From Polychytrium aggregatum (taxonomy: Eukaryota; Chytridiomycota; Chytridiomycetes; Polychytriales), in NCBI RefSeq assembly GCF_025602895.1, contig NW_026516229.1, positions 521,144 to 585,143 on the forward strand: DNA of 64,000 bases, given 5' to 3'. Each line of letters opens with the position of its first letter. Positions within the stretch are counted from its first letter, which is position 1. The position numbers were made by a program, and so were the translations under genes. Under the pieces are notes generated by a model. The model saw nothing but the letters and a program-made list of their open reading frames with translations. It was not told the origin of the DNA and searched no databases. This document shows, one piece after another, positions 1-20,749 of this stretch.

Positions 1-162
1 GGATGGAGCGTCGGTGGCGAGTGAGAAGCGGTCGATAGGACATGGATGATGGTTGCAGGGTGAATGGTGGTTGCAGGTGAATGGTGCTGGCTGGGTGAAT
101 GACGATTGGTGGCGAGTCTGGTCCTGATGGCGAGACACCCGGCACCGGGGCGGCCGCCGACA

Positions 163-282
163 TCAACTCTGACACTCACATCAACTCCGGCACCCACATC
201 AACTTCAACGTCAACATCAACTTCAACACCGGCATCAACATCAACTTCAACACCCGCATCAACATCAACGCCGACACCGGCG
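163..282. repeat. Imperfect hexanucleotide repeat (CATCAA/CTTCAA type)
   Basis: About 120 bases of degenerate six-base units of the form CATCAA, CTTCAA and CACCGG. It is open in several frames and I do not treat it as coding. Confidence 0.7.
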
Positions 283-586
283 CTGTCCCTCGCCGCACCC
301 ATTCCGCAGCGCGTGGCCACAAGAAAGGGCGCACAGGCGCTTGGCACCAGTCGCCCTTTGGGCGGCACACGCCGATTGGTGCAGCGGTCGCACGGGAAAG
401 GGCGGCGCCCTGTGTGTGTGTGCGTTGTGGTTGTTGGCTGTGCATTGTTGGCTGTGGGTGCTGTGTGCTGTGTGACCGGAGGGATGCGATCATGCCGGCT
501 GGCCTGCAGCGACAGTGTGCGCGGGGGGAAGTGTGTTGGGCACGCTCGGCGTCGCACAGGCAGCTGCCAATGGATGGAAGGGGATA

Positions 587-633
587 CAGCAACAGCAACA
601 GCAACAGCCACAGCAACAGCAACAGCAACAGCC

Positions 634-713
<80 letters not shown>

Positions 714-733
714 CACAGCAACAGCAACAGCAA
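587..733. repeat. Interrupted CAG/CAACAG trinucleotide repeat
   Basis: Roughly 147 bases of CAGCAA units with occasional CAGCCA interruptions. One frame reads poly-Gln, the others Ser-Asn or Thr-Ala. CAA and CAT interruptions usually stabilise such tracts. There is no proof it is translated. Confidence 0.85.
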
Positions 734-2066
734 CCACCCCCGTTCTGTGTCGCAGCTGCCACAGCACCCCCCCACTGCGGCCCCACAGACTCCAGTCTTA
801 ATTCCTGTCCTTCCTGGCTCGCTCGTTCGCATGCATCTGGTGATAAGCCTTCTCTGATCCATCGCACCCACCCGGCCTGCCATATCCGCCGCCTCCTGTG
901 TTTCCCGCTCGGCCCTGCTCCAGCGGCCTCACTGTCGCCTTTGTCTTCCGGGGGGGTGAGCATCCGTCGGCTGTCCCATGTCTTTGCGTCTCCTGTCGTG
1001 CTTCTGCCCGCTGCTTCCGGCTCCCTCCCGGCTCGCTTCGTCTGGCCTGCTTCCCCCTTCCCCCTCCTCTGCTTGCACCCGAACTTGCTTTCAAGCTCGC
1101 TTCTTCCAACCCGGAGCACCGTCTTTGCCCCCTCCCTGCTGCCACTGCTGCTCCTGTCTCTCTCCTTCGGGCTCTCTTGCACGCGCTCCTGCTTTCCTCA
1201 TTGTCCCGCCACATTATTCGGTCATCCCCTGTCTGCGTCTCTCGCATTCTGTGGCTCCTCATACCGCTGGCTTGCGTTGTTGACCCGCGCTGGCTTCTCT
1301 TCCAGGCTCGACTTGAATCTCCACGCCTATTTTCGGTGTGATCTTGCTCTGCAACGGCCTATTTCGCCCTCAGGTACGTTTCGTTTCCCCTGTCGAGCGA
1401 TGCGACCCTCCCCGTGGCATGACACGGCTGCGACCCGACCCAAGAAAAGCCAATCCCCTCCAAAACGTCACCGAGAGGCAAGACCTGGACAACGAGGACA
1501 CGCTGGAGCAAGCGCTTGGGACACGGGCCTTCGCGGCAGATTTCTCTCGGGAGTGTCGAGAGCCGGTCGGGTCTGCTCTGGTGGTGCCCGCATCGGCTCG
1601 TGCACCGGTTTGGCCATGCCTCCGACGACCCAGCCTTCCCCTGCTGTTTCTCATCCGATTCGACTCGGCCCGGCCCCCTCAATCGCCCCCAGCTCGTCTC
1701 AGCTCGGCTCGACTCGGCCCCCTCAATCGTCTCAGTCGCCGCACACTCTCACGCTGGATCGCCTCGCCCAGGGCTGATCTGCCCTGTCTGCCTTCGATCG
1801 ACTTGACTCCTGACCTGCTGTCAGCCTCAGCTCGGCTTTTCTTGCCTTCCCCCGCCCTGGCTCTCCTTTCTGGCAATCGTCGGCTGCCACTAACCCATCA
1901 ACACCCGTTCTCCTGGCTGCCAACCTGGCTGCCATCCCGGTTGCCTCCCCTTCCCCACTTTGATTTTCACTACAATTACTCGGTGCAGCCGATTCAAGAG
2001 CACCACGCCTGCCTCCTCGCTCTCCTCAATCATCAGCGCTGAGGCCGCTACGTGCTCGTCCCCTGT

Positions 2067-2109
2067 CTGAACTGAACTGAACCGAACTGAACCGAACTGA
2101 ACTGAACTC
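2067..2109. repeat. Pentanucleotide repeat (AACTG/AACCG) just upstream of the kinase start
   Basis: About eight five-base units alternating AACTG and AACCG, ending some 80 bases before the kinase ATG at 2190. It probably lies in the 5' leader or core promoter. Confidence 0.8.
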
Positions 2110-2189
2110 CTTCGGCATCCCACCAGCGGCACCCGCCTCTGTCCTGCCCCTCCTCCTCTCGGCCTTTCCTCTGGCTGCATTGCCCATCG

Positions 2190-11012
<8,823 letters not shown>

Positions 11013-12038
11013 CCAAGCCAGCACCGCAAAGACGAGCTCTGGCTGGTTGTGGTAAGAAATCGCCCCCTCCCCTCCCAGGCTCCCCTCCTCCTCCAGCTGC
11101 CGTCGCCCTCGACTTCAAGGATCTACTGTCAAGCCTCGGCAGCAAATATCCAACTGCCAGTCGTCGGGTCGCTCGCGCCTTGTCCCTCCCTCATTATTCT
11201 TCTTGATAACCCGACGCCCTCCCCCAGATGGCTCGTGCAGACGACGATGTCGCCTTGATCAGCAGCGATGCGATCTCGTTTCCGCGCGGCGTCTGTCGGC
11301 TGCGACAGTGTACTTGGCTTGTTTTGTTGTTGGTCATATGTGGAAGAGACAGCCGTATTTTTCCTGTCCAGACAGCCGTCGCCCGGCCTGGCATGTGTGT
11401 TGGCTGTGCTTGTGTTTTGTATCTGCTGGAGGATCGATCCGGCTGGCCTGCGTTTGGTGGTCAACACGAAGCATCTCATTGCCCTCCGAGTCTTCTGAGC
11501 CCTGGTCGCCCAAGTGATTGTGCGTCTGCGTCTCGATCAAAGGGTCCTCCTGTCCTGTCCTGTCCTGTCCTGTCCTGTCCCTGTGCAAGCAAGGCAGCAA
11601 AAGTGCAAAGGACCACGAAATGTAGCCACACGATATGACGACGGCCTTGTCCCGTTGGATGGACCAAGCAGAGCTCGCCGACTGGTGCCACCCAACGCAG
11701 ACGCAGGCATTCCACGGTGTCTGCTCGGGGTGGGCAAGCAGGCCATCCAGCAATGCTGTCCGCCGTCGACTGGTCGGCTTCTGTTCCTGGTGTTTCACGC
11801 ATGGGCCGCCATGGCCCCAGCCCCGTGCTGGATCCTGGGAACAAGGCCCCTTGCTTCCTCAGAGTTGTCGAATCGGTGGCGTGCTCCCAGATGTCCCCTC
11901 TCTGGGCTCCACGAGCACCGGGGAGCATGTCGGCACAGGCCGAAAACGTGGCCTATAAATGCCATCTCCTTGCCGGTCCCGCTGCTTGCCCCTTATCCCG
12001 GTTGCCTTGACTTTGACGTCCCCCCCCCCTTTCCTGCG
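11013..12038. other. Intergenic region between the kinase and reductase genes
   Basis: No gene is supported. It holds a (TGTCC)6 run at 11551-11580 and ends in a pyrimidine-rich stretch with a C9 run near 12020, about 20 bases before the reductase ATG. It is probably the kinase 3' UTR plus the reductase promoter. Confidence 0.6.
11551..11580. repeat. Pentanucleotide repeat (TGTCC)6
   Basis: Six perfect five-base units in the intergenic region upstream of the reductase gene. Confidence 0.9.
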
Positions 12039-15000
12039 ATGCTCCATCGTGCCCTTTCTTGCTGCTTCGGAGAGCCGCCCAGCAACCGCGGCGATAGCAG
12101 GTCATCGGTCCCCACCGAGCAGCCGCTGTCGCAGCCCAAAGGCGTTCAGCCGATGGATCCGTTCGATCCCTGGCTGCATCCCCTGGAGGCGGCCATCAGG
12201 CTCGCTGCCGAGGAGCCCGATACCCTGGCTATCCACACAAAAGAAAACGGCAAGACCGAGCGCTACAGCTACCTCGAGCTGTGGCAGAAGGCATACTCGA
12301 TCGCCCAGGAGCTCAAGGTCCTTCCTGGCTGGGACGACGAGGGCCACGAGGTCATTGCGACCTACTGCGAAGCCGAAGCACACTGGCTCTTCTATTCCTA
12401 TGCGCTCTGGATCCTCGGCAAGTGAGTGATCTGTCTCGACATGCGAGAAGGGCTGGGAGTCTCATGCTTGGACCCGCCAGCTGGTTCTGATGGCCGCGTG
12501 TCTCTCAGGAAGGTGATCAACTTTGGGCTGAACTGGCCCGCTGTTGCTCGGAAGGCGCTCTGCGAAAGGTAAGAGCCGTGCTTCTGACGCCGGTTACATT
12601 TCTGCGGCGATGCCATCCCATTCGACCCAACCACGAACCGGCTGCGATTTACTAACCAGCGAGGGTCTTGCTCATACCCAGGCTCAGGATCAGATACGTC
12701 CTCTATCACCATACCAAACCCGGCCGAATCGAGGGAGTCGAGGCCATCGATGCCGGAGTCTACTACCCGCTCGCAGCGATCCCCGCCCCATCGATCGACG
12801 CCTGCCAGCCCCTCGACGAGTACATCGGCTACCTCAGCACTTCCGGAACCACAGGTGGGCACGAACTAGAGCCGGCGCCACCCCATCGTCTCAGCGGCTT
12901 TCATGGAGTGCCCGACTCACGTCCATATCTTACCCCTTGCTTACTCAGGCATTCCCAAGACGTGGGTAGTCGCTGCTGGGAGTCTGTGTGGGTTGGTCGC
13001 GCCAATTGCTGCATATCGCCTGCAAGACTCATGACCTCTTCCTCCTGCCCACAGCTTCCAGATTTCCCACCGCTTCATGGAGTCTACCCGCCCTTCTGTT
13101 GGCTATCCCAAGGGGTCGGTCGGGGTCTTCCAGGTATGCTCCCTCGTCACAATCGTCGCTGCCCGCCTTGGATGCCTGCCCCAGGCTGACAAGCTGTCGC
13201 CGGCAAGCTAGGCTGCCTCGTTCTCAGCATCCATGGCTTGGCTTGCGATCGGTGTCAATACCAAGGGATCACTGTGGCTCTCCAAGCCCACACCCAACCC
13301 AGTCAACAAGGCCCTCAGCGTCATCTCCCTCCTAAACGAGGGCATGGGCATCTTCTCGTCGGTAGGTCTTCGACTGAGCCACTGACCTCTCCCAGTCGCA
13401 GCGGTCCCGGGGCTGCTTGAAGTTTTGAGGACACTCCAGGGCCTCTGACACATAGGAAATGCTGCTTGCCAGACGCCGTCATTCATCAAGATGGTCTTCA
13501 AAGTGGCAACATCGCGCAACCCTCGAATCCGCTGGCCCAAAGCCGAGCGCGTGGTGCTTGCCCACGAACTCGTTCCCGTCTCTCTGGTGCACCTGGCTCG
13601 CAAGCTCTGTCCGAACGCAATGATTCGTTGTGGATACGGATCAAGTGAGGTATACCTTGCACATGCGAAACGAGACGGTGCCCTATTTTCGTCGCAGACG
13701 CAGTACGGGATAGCCAGAGTCCAGCAAAGCTGTTTGCAAAAAGACTCCTCACTTTGGCAGTCGCCGAGCGAAGGTCTTCCCCGACTCGCGATATTTCAGG
13801 GCCACTGACCATGATCTCAGTCTACTGACCATGATCTCCATCCGCTGTCCATGATCTCCACCTGCTGTCTATGATCCCTGTCGGGGGCCGTCTTGGCTGT
13901 CTCCCCATGTCTCCTCGACCCTGTCTGGCCGACAGTCGACGATCATCGGCACCTTGACCTTCTGCGTCATCCAACCGACCGAGCCCTGCCCCTCGCAGCT
14001 GGTCTACAAGCTGACCAAGCCCAACGTCCGGTGCGTGCTCTTTGACGAGACCGGCAACGTCGTCGACCAGAGCGTCTCTCGGCACGGCGTTCTGGCCTTT
14101 GCCGTCGACAAGGACGATCCTGTGCGCAACCACCCCAACTTTGCGAATGCAGATCGAAGCGATAAACTGGCCGTCTTTGGCTTTCTGGAAGACGGCTCGC
14201 CCCGTGTATGTACCCAAGATTGGGTCGAGATGAAGGGCGAAAAGGACTTTGTGGTCTTTGGCCGGTAAGTTTCCGCTGCCGTGGTGCAGTCTCCGTCGGT
14301 CTGGATCGCTAACATGGCATCTCTTGGCTGAATCGGTGGAATCGCCTTGGTCGCTATAGTTGCGCTGCTTCGAGCGCTACTGGAAGTACCGCGGCGCCCT
14401 GTCGAATGGAGCAAAATGCATCCGATTGACCACCCCAGTCGACTCTGTCTCGCACCAGCTTCGGCCAAAAGGTCAAGGTCAATGGTGTCTATGTCGATCT
14501 CAACGCCCTTGAGGAGATCGTCAACCAGAACCTGAGCGATAGCATCGTCGATTGCGCCTTTATGCAGACCTCGGAGCTCAAGATCGTGATGCTCTATGTC
14601 ACCCGAAAAGAGTCCAATCCAAAGCTGACCCCAACCGAGATCCTGCAGACAGTTCAGGACCTCTTTGCTCTCAAGAACGTCTCCAAGGTCCCGATCCACA
14701 ACTGCTTCGAACTCAACGACATTCCGTTCACGGAGGTCGGCAAGCGCGATCTCAAGAAGCTCAGGCGCATCGCCGAGAGCGCCGACCAGTACGGCAGATC
14801 CGTTGTCTACCCACCGCTCGAAATCAGCGACGCCCTGATCTCTCGAATTGCGGTGCTCATCTCTCGCCTTGGGAGCCAGATTCTCAACATCGAGGCCCTC
14901 GACGGTCGCAACTACTACATTGCCGGTGTCGGCTTTGACTCGCTGAGTGTCGGCCGTCTGGCCCTCGCCATCAAGAACGAGCTCGATGTCGAGATCTCGC

Positions 15001-16691
15001 CGCTGATATTGCTGTCGAACGGAATGACGCCCATGGCCGTCGCCCAACTTGTGATTGACATCCGGGATAAAAGGCCGCTGATCCCGCCAACCGTCGATCT
15101 GGCCGAAGAAGCCGCCAAGCTCGACGATGCGACTGTGACGGCCGAGGGTCTCCCTCCGTTCGCCTTTCCCACATGGGCTCGCGGCATCGTCCTGACCGGT
15201 GCCACTGGCTTCCTGGGCGTCTTCCTGCTGTACGAACTGGCGAACAGGTTTCCTCGGGCCAAGATCTACTGCCTCGTTCGAGCTAAGAACGAAGAAGTCG
15301 CTCTCCTCCGACTGCTCTCAAATGCTTCCCAGCTTGTGATTGCATCGAGAATGCGTGCCGACCCGCGGTACGCCGTGCGAGACCGATTTGTGGCCTTGTG
15401 TGGCGACCTGTCGCAGGACAAGTGGGGACTCTCGGACGAGCGATGGAAGGAGATCAGCGAGGAGACCGACATGATTGTCCACAACGGCGCCGAGGTCCAC
15501 TGGTTGTATGACTATAACAGACTCAAGGGACCCAACGTCCTTGGCACGGCGACGGCCCTGAGACTGGCCACAACCCACCACCTGAAGCCGCTGCACTACA
15601 TCTCGACCCTTGGGACCGTTCCAGCATCCAAGGGCTCTAGCAAGCTCCTGATGGAGAAGATCTACTCGGCCTGGAACATCTCTGGCGGGTATGGCCAGAC
15701 CAAGTGGGTCTCTGAGCAGCTGGTCAACAAGGCAGGCACGATCGAGGGGAGTACCTGCGACGATCATTCGTCCAGCCGTCATTGCTGGTGATAGCAAATA
15801 CGGAGGTGAGTTGAGTGTGATGTGATGTGGTGTGATGGAGATGTCTCAATCGTCCCATGGACTGGCCATGAATCGATGGTCTCGATTGTCAAGTGCCACT
15901 CATCCACCAACTGACACCAACTGACACCTTCACACCCTCCATCGCTCCAGTGTCCAACACGGACGACTACATCTGGCGATATGTCAAGGGATGCATCCAG
16001 CTCGGCATTGCTCCGTCGCATGCCACTCCTGTCACGATGACCATGGATCCCGTCGACCATGTCGCCAAGGTGGTTGCCGAGATTGCCGGCTCGGAGGAGG
16101 CCCTGTCCAAGTTTGTGTTCCACATCAGCGACCCGGAGAACAGGTGAGGAATGTGATATGGTGTGATATGGATATGGTGTGGTGTGCGATATGGTGTGGA
16201 TGGTGGATTCCGACTCTGATTACCCACTCACTCACTCACTCACTCACTCACTCACTCACTCACTCACTCACTCACTCACTCACTCACACTCACACTCACA
16301 CTCACACTCACACTCACACTCACACTCACACTCACACACCAGTGTCATCACCGAAACCAAGCTGTTTGAGATTGCCAACGCCTTTGGCTGGCAGGTCTTG
16401 TTTGAGACTCGCGAGCAGTTCAAGGGGCTTTTGAGCGAAGCCGCGTCAATCGAGACCAACGCTCTGTTCCCACTCATGCACATGATGATGGACATGTCCT
16501 TCCTGCCCGACAACACCAACACTCGCGCAATCTACCCGACGCCGTGCCGTCCTGCCTCGGTCATTGCCAAGAAGTGCCTCAACTACCTGTTCCACGTTGG
16601 CTTCCTGCCCGAGCCCCAGAACCCATCGAGCGAGCTCAAGGGCGAGGAGTATCCCGAAGTCAGCATCTTTGGCCGCACTGGCCGCCATTGA
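12039..16691 (+). CDS. Adenylate-forming (NRPS-like) reductase, A-T-R architecture, with a +1 frame break
   Basis: Predicted three-domain enzyme that adenylates a carboxylic acid, loads it on a carrier domain and releases it reductively with NAD(P)H. Exons: 12039-12421, 12509-12568, 12682-12854, 12949-12961, 13055-13133, 13212-13361, 13473-13649, 13936-14264, 14459-15805, 15951-16143, 16343-16691. Adenylation domain: TSGTTG then IPKT (about residues 199-210) and YGSSE (about 341-345). Carrier domain: phosphopantetheine site GVGFDSLS (about 614). Reductase domain: TGATGFLG nucleotide-binding loop (about 701) and YGQTK catalytic Tyr/Lys (about 866). Predicted length 1083 aa, the usual size of A-T-R reductases and shorter than Lys2. 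The frame breaks at GGGG 15746-15749: the conserved reductase sequence continues in the +1 frame, and the model is a multiple of three only if one G is dropped. It is either an assembly error or a real inactivating indel. The substrate cannot be read from the sequence. The start could also be the in-frame ATG at 12153. Confidence 0.87.
13804..13878. repeat. Intronic degenerate 18-22-bp repeat (4 copies)
   Basis: Four degenerate copies of a unit around CTGACCATGATCTCC lie in the reductase intron 13650-13935. Confidence 0.65.
16225..16332. repeat. Intronic compound microsatellite (CACT)15 then (CACACT)8
   Basis: Fifteen perfect CACT units (16225-16284) run directly into eight CACACT units (16285-16332), filling over half of the last reductase intron (16144-16342) and ending 10 bases before the splice acceptor. 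Confidence 0.95.
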
Positions 16692-17326
16692 TCAACGTGC
16701 GACATTGTCCTGTCTTGGGGAGGGACACACATGGCGCGACTGGTGTGCGCTGCCGGTTGGACAGCTTGTCAATTTCAGTTCATTTCTTCCTGCCAGCCTC
16801 AGGTCACGTCCTTCTTGTCTTGCTTCGTTCGGCCCGTTATGTTTAGCATTATTTCCACTTGTTGTTTCGGTTCGTTATTGTCGATTCTCAACTTTGTGCT
16901 CGTTTCCCAAGACCACTTTCCCATCTCCGTCCCATGTTCCCAATGGTATCCTGGTCGAAGCCAGTCGGTGGTTCTCGATGGTATCTCGGCCGATATCAGC
17001 CGGTGGTCCTCTGATGTTTTGACCAAAACCGACATGCTGCATCGCTTGTCCCGAATCACCTGCCCCAAACGGGCTGTGCGGCGCCACATGGCTGCGTCGC
17101 CCCAAGTGCGCCGATTGGCCCGCCGTCTCCTGGCCTTGGCGGCGCCTTCAGGCCCCCCACCCGCCCGCTCGCTGCCTCGCCTCGATCGCTCTCCCATCCG
17201 CCTACTTCCCCTCCCTGTCCTGGTCCTCATCTCGTTCCAACCCGCCTCGACCGGCACACCAAGCACACCAAGCACATTGGCTCTGGCACCCTCGTTCGTG
17301 CAGAGAAATCCAGCCGCTCGCTCGCA
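16692..17326. other. Intergenic region upstream of the WASP gene
   Basis: No gene seen. It should hold the reductase 3' UTR and the WASP promoter. A short ACCAAGCAC duplication lies near 17260. Confidence 0.5.
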
Positions 17327-20319
17327 ATGCCCTCGCTGAACGCATCCGAGCGATCTCTCGTCAACTCCACATTCGGCCGAAACGCCGTTCTTGCCTCTGC
17401 TGTCGTCCGGCGCTACAAGGCCCATCCCATCCCAACCCGATGGACGTATACCGGCCAGCGAGGCGCCCTCGTCCTGACTGCAGGATCGCTCAAGCTTCTT
17501 GATCTAGATGTGAGTCGCTGCTCTTTGTTCGGATGGACAGCGGGATGCTTATTCGGACATGGCAGTCGCTTTCCATGCTCGCTGAAAGTCTGCGCCGATG
17601 CCCAATCAGTCGCTGCAGAGCCGGCACGGCCATCGTCGGAGCTTGCGACGAGCGAGGACGAGGCCGGCTCCATCATGTCTACGCTCTCTCGCCCCTGCTG
17701 GAAACATGGGCCCTGAAGCAGCAGCGGCTTGCTGACGTTGATTTCATCGTCCCGGTATCATCTCTCGCCCTTGACAGACGGGCGACATTGTCTGGGAGAC
17801 TTTGATCGACAGCAGCTCGGACTACTGCGACGACGCCAACTTTTTCCACAGTTTTGCCTCTGCCGAGGACCGCTGCATGGTGGGGTTCTGCTTTGCCCTC
17901 GAGAGCGAAGCCGCCGACTTTTTCAGGGCCGTTCAGGACGACAGCAGCCGCCAGAGCCCCGTCGCTCCGAGCCAGCTTGCTGCCCCAAAGCCGAGCTATG
18001 CCCCTGTTCCTGCGCCTCGGCTTCCGCTTGCCCCCAAAGGTAAGGCCTGCAAGCCCGCCGCTGTCGTATCGTCGTGCTCGGTCCTCCGCCCAACACCATT
18101 CCCGAGGACTTCCAGCCAGCCACACAATCCTGGCCGGCTTCGCTGTATCCCGGCTCTGATTTGGGTTGCTTTGCGTGCTCCGCCCTCATCCCGATGCCGA
18201 CTTTCGCTGCGATCCAGCCACGACACCCTCTCCGGCAGCGAACGTCATCGATCTCAAGCCCATCGAACGCTCGGTCTCGGCGCCTCCCGTCGAGAGCAAG
18301 GAGGAGGAGACAAAGAGCCGAGGCTTGCTCTTTGGCATGGGCAAGTCCAAGTCGTCCAAGGGCTCGGATAAGAAAGACAAGTCCTCGGGCAAGTCCAAGA
18401 AAAAGGGCGCAATCACCAAGGACATGATCAGCGGTCCTACGAACTTTGAGTATGTGTCCACCGCTCGGCTGGCCCGATGGGTCGCTGACGCACGACCCGC
18501 AGCTTCCTCGCGAGGGTCTAAATCCCAGTCGTGGCTCAGTTGAGACAGTTCTGTGACGGGCTTCAGAGTCACTTTGCCACATGCATGAACAATGTTCATT
18601 AATCCAGCCGCACTTTGCTGTCCGCACTGCTTGTTGACTGATTTGGACACCCTCCTCTACCACAGACACATCTCCCACGTCGGATACAACACCAAGACCG
18701 GCTCGTTCAATGTAAGCATGCCATCGTGTCCCCAGAGACCGACATGGCTGATTGGAGAGCGTTGATGGCGATGCCCATGGTTCTAAAACACTGCGATACC
18801 ACTCTCCACTCACAGGCCGAGAACATTCCCGAGGAGTGGAAGATTATCTTTGCCAAGGCGGGTATCTCGGAAGAGTCCCTCAAATCAGATCGCTCGATGC
18901 AAAAGTTTGCCAAGAAATTCATGCGGGACAATGCCGACTTGGTTGGTAAAGTCCAGAAGAGCGGACCACCACCTCCGCCTCCGGTGAAGTACAATGGCGG
19001 TAAGTGCAGCCTTGGGCTGGAAGAGACCGCTCCTCCACATGCATGGATGCCATCAACTAACGCTACGAGCTAGCAAGCCTGTGCACCACCACTAATTCGT
19101 GCTTTGTCGCCCTCAGTCGATACGAGCTTTGCTCGACCAGGTAGGGCTGACCCTCAATGAGCACTTGATACATCGGTGATGCGGTAGAGCTCTGTTCTTC
19201 GTCGACATGGCTCATAACTCACATGAAATGCATTCACCCATGGCATGGTATAGGTCCTCCAGCTGCCGGGCGGAAGCCGCCGCCCCCGCCCCCTCCTTCC
19301 CGCCGACCTGCCCCTCCTCCTCCCCCAAGCCGGAACGCGACTGCACCAATAGCTCCAGCGGCCGCGGCTGGCTTCTCAAAGCCAAGTCTGCCGGCAAGAA
19401 GCGAGCCCCCAGCGACCTCTTATGCTCCTCCTCCGCCCATCCCGGCTCGTTCAAGCCCGGCCCCACCGCCGCCTGTTCCCAGCCGCAACGACGTGCGGCC
19501 TCCGCCAATTCCTTCGCGAAGCGAAGCGCCTCCGCCACCGATTCCCTCCCGAAACGATGTGCCTCCTCCGCCCCCCAGGCTGCCGGCCCGCAACGAGCCC
19601 GCACCAACCGCGAGCGCCCCTCCTCCCCCTCCTCCTCCTCCTCCCGTGGGCGGATCCGGTATGTTGGCGAGCTGCTGTGGGTGCTGTGGGTGCTGTGGGT
19701 GCTGTGGGTGCTGTGGGTGCTGTGGGTGCTGTGGGTGCTGTGGGTGCTGGATCCAGCTGCGGTTGCTGGATCCAGCTGTGGATGATTCTTGTGGAAGCTT
19801 GTCGTGGTCGCCTCCAAAGTCTAACCCATCCACTGGTCAACAGTTCCCCCTCCCCCGCCTCCACCCCCTCCGCTTGGAGGTGGCCCTCCCCCGCCTCCTC
19901 GTGCTCCGACGGTACCGTCAGCGGCCCCGGCGCCAGCATCGGGCGGCGACGCACGCTCGGCACTCATGGACGCCATCCGACGAGGCAAAGAGCTGCGGCA
20001 TTCTGGTGAGCAGACCCCCACCGCTCATGCGCCTGCACCCGAGCCTGCACCCGAAGCCGACTCGGGCGATATCGTGAACATTCTGAAGGTTGCGCTCTCA
20101 AACCGGAACAAGCATTCGAGTAAGTACACCGCTTGGAATGGCGGGGACTAAGACCCTGTGGGTGTTGTTACGGATAGCCAGTGCAGCTGGAGTGTGATTT
20201 CGGCCAGCTTGTTGATATATGCACATGCTAACTGGGCCACTTATCGACCACTGCGTGCAGACTACTCGGATTCGGAGAGCGATAGCGACGAAGATGATGA
20301 ACAGGAGTGGGAAGAGTGA
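17327..20319 (+). CDS. WASP: WASP-family Arp2/3 activator with WH1, CRIB, Pro-rich, WH2 and acidic regions
   Basis: Predicted Wiskott-Aldrich syndrome protein homolog, which links Cdc42/Rac and SH3 proteins to Arp2/3-driven actin branching at the cell cortex. Exons: 17327-17509, 17778-18039, 18239-18449, 18666-18711, 18816-18999, 19117-19140 (24 nt), 19254-19658, 19844-20119, 20261-20319; total 549 aa with consistent phases. In order: a WH1 domain (about residues 1-125, ending in the LESEAADFF-type region), a basic Lys-rich patch, a CRIB motif ISGPTNFEHISHVG (about 212-225), a long proline-rich region of PPPPP and IPSRN/PSRN repeats (about 290-465), a WH2 helix SALMDAIRRGKEL (about 476-488), a connector helix IVNILKVALSNRN, and the acidic tail ending DDEQEWEE. 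The tail Trp is the Arp2/3-binding residue of the family. Budding-yeast Las17 lacks a CRIB, so this is the metazoan/chytrid-like form. Confidence 0.95.
19673..19744. repeat. Intronic 9-bp tandem repeat (TGCTGTGGG)8
   Basis: Eight perfect copies of a 9-base unit directly after the 5' splice site of the WASP intron 19659-19843. Confidence 0.95.
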
Positions 20320-20749
20320 GCACCGACCGAGACATGCGTGTGAGGCTCGGCCGGCAAGGTCAGTCGATGCTGCTCCCTGCATCACGGCGCTATGTAATCG
20401 ACATGAAACACGGCCTTTGGACGACTGCCAATCTGTGCGGTGAGAGACATTGAGACAAACAATGCGCGGTGGCAGCGTCTGGAAGCGGCGAATATCCTGA
20501 TATATCCTGATAGAACGGGGCATGCAAGACGGGGCAGACGCCAGCAAAGGCTGTTTGACCTCAGCTGTCCTGGCTTGAGAGCGCCGGATGATTGATTGGA
20601 TGATCGATTGGGATGATCAAAGTGATGGACACGACAAAAGAGCGCGTTTCCATCCAAGAAAACGTGCCAAGGGGCGATGCGTGTGGCGGAGCAGGGACCC
20701 AAAATAGCAAGTGTCGCACGACGGGCAAAAGCGGAAGTCGGTGCCGCGT
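20320..20749. other. Intergenic region between WASP and the tRNA gene
   Basis: No coding region supported. It contains short A/T-richer patches and the probable Pol III terminator of the minus-strand tRNA. Confidence 0.5.
20727..20730 (-). terminator. Probable RNA polymerase III terminator of tRNA-Ile
   Basis: A T4 run on the minus strand 19 bases past the mature tRNA 3' end, the first such run downstream. Confidence 0.55.

Larger units (their letters stand above)
1..2189. other. Upstream low-complexity and pyrimidine-rich region, no supported gene
   Basis: I find no supportable gene here. The first 900 bases are dominated by imperfect short repeats that are open in several frames on both strands, which is what repeats do rather than evidence of coding. 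From about 900 to 2150 the plus strand is strongly C/T-rich, like a long promoter or 5' leader for the kinase gene that starts at 2190. A 420-codon open frame (515-1777) with a Gln run exists but has no recognisable domain or clear exon structure. Confidence 0.5.

Noticed and set aside
515-1777. 420-codon open frame with a long Gln run
   Set aside because: The opening comes from the CAG-type repeat and stop-poor C-rich DNA; no domain and no codon pattern set it apart from other frames on either strand.
12039-16691. Lys2 alpha-aminoadipate reductase
   Set aside because: The A-T-R order is shared, but the 1083-aa length and lack of the extended Lys2 N-terminal region fit a general adenylate-forming reductase better; not excluded without a tree.
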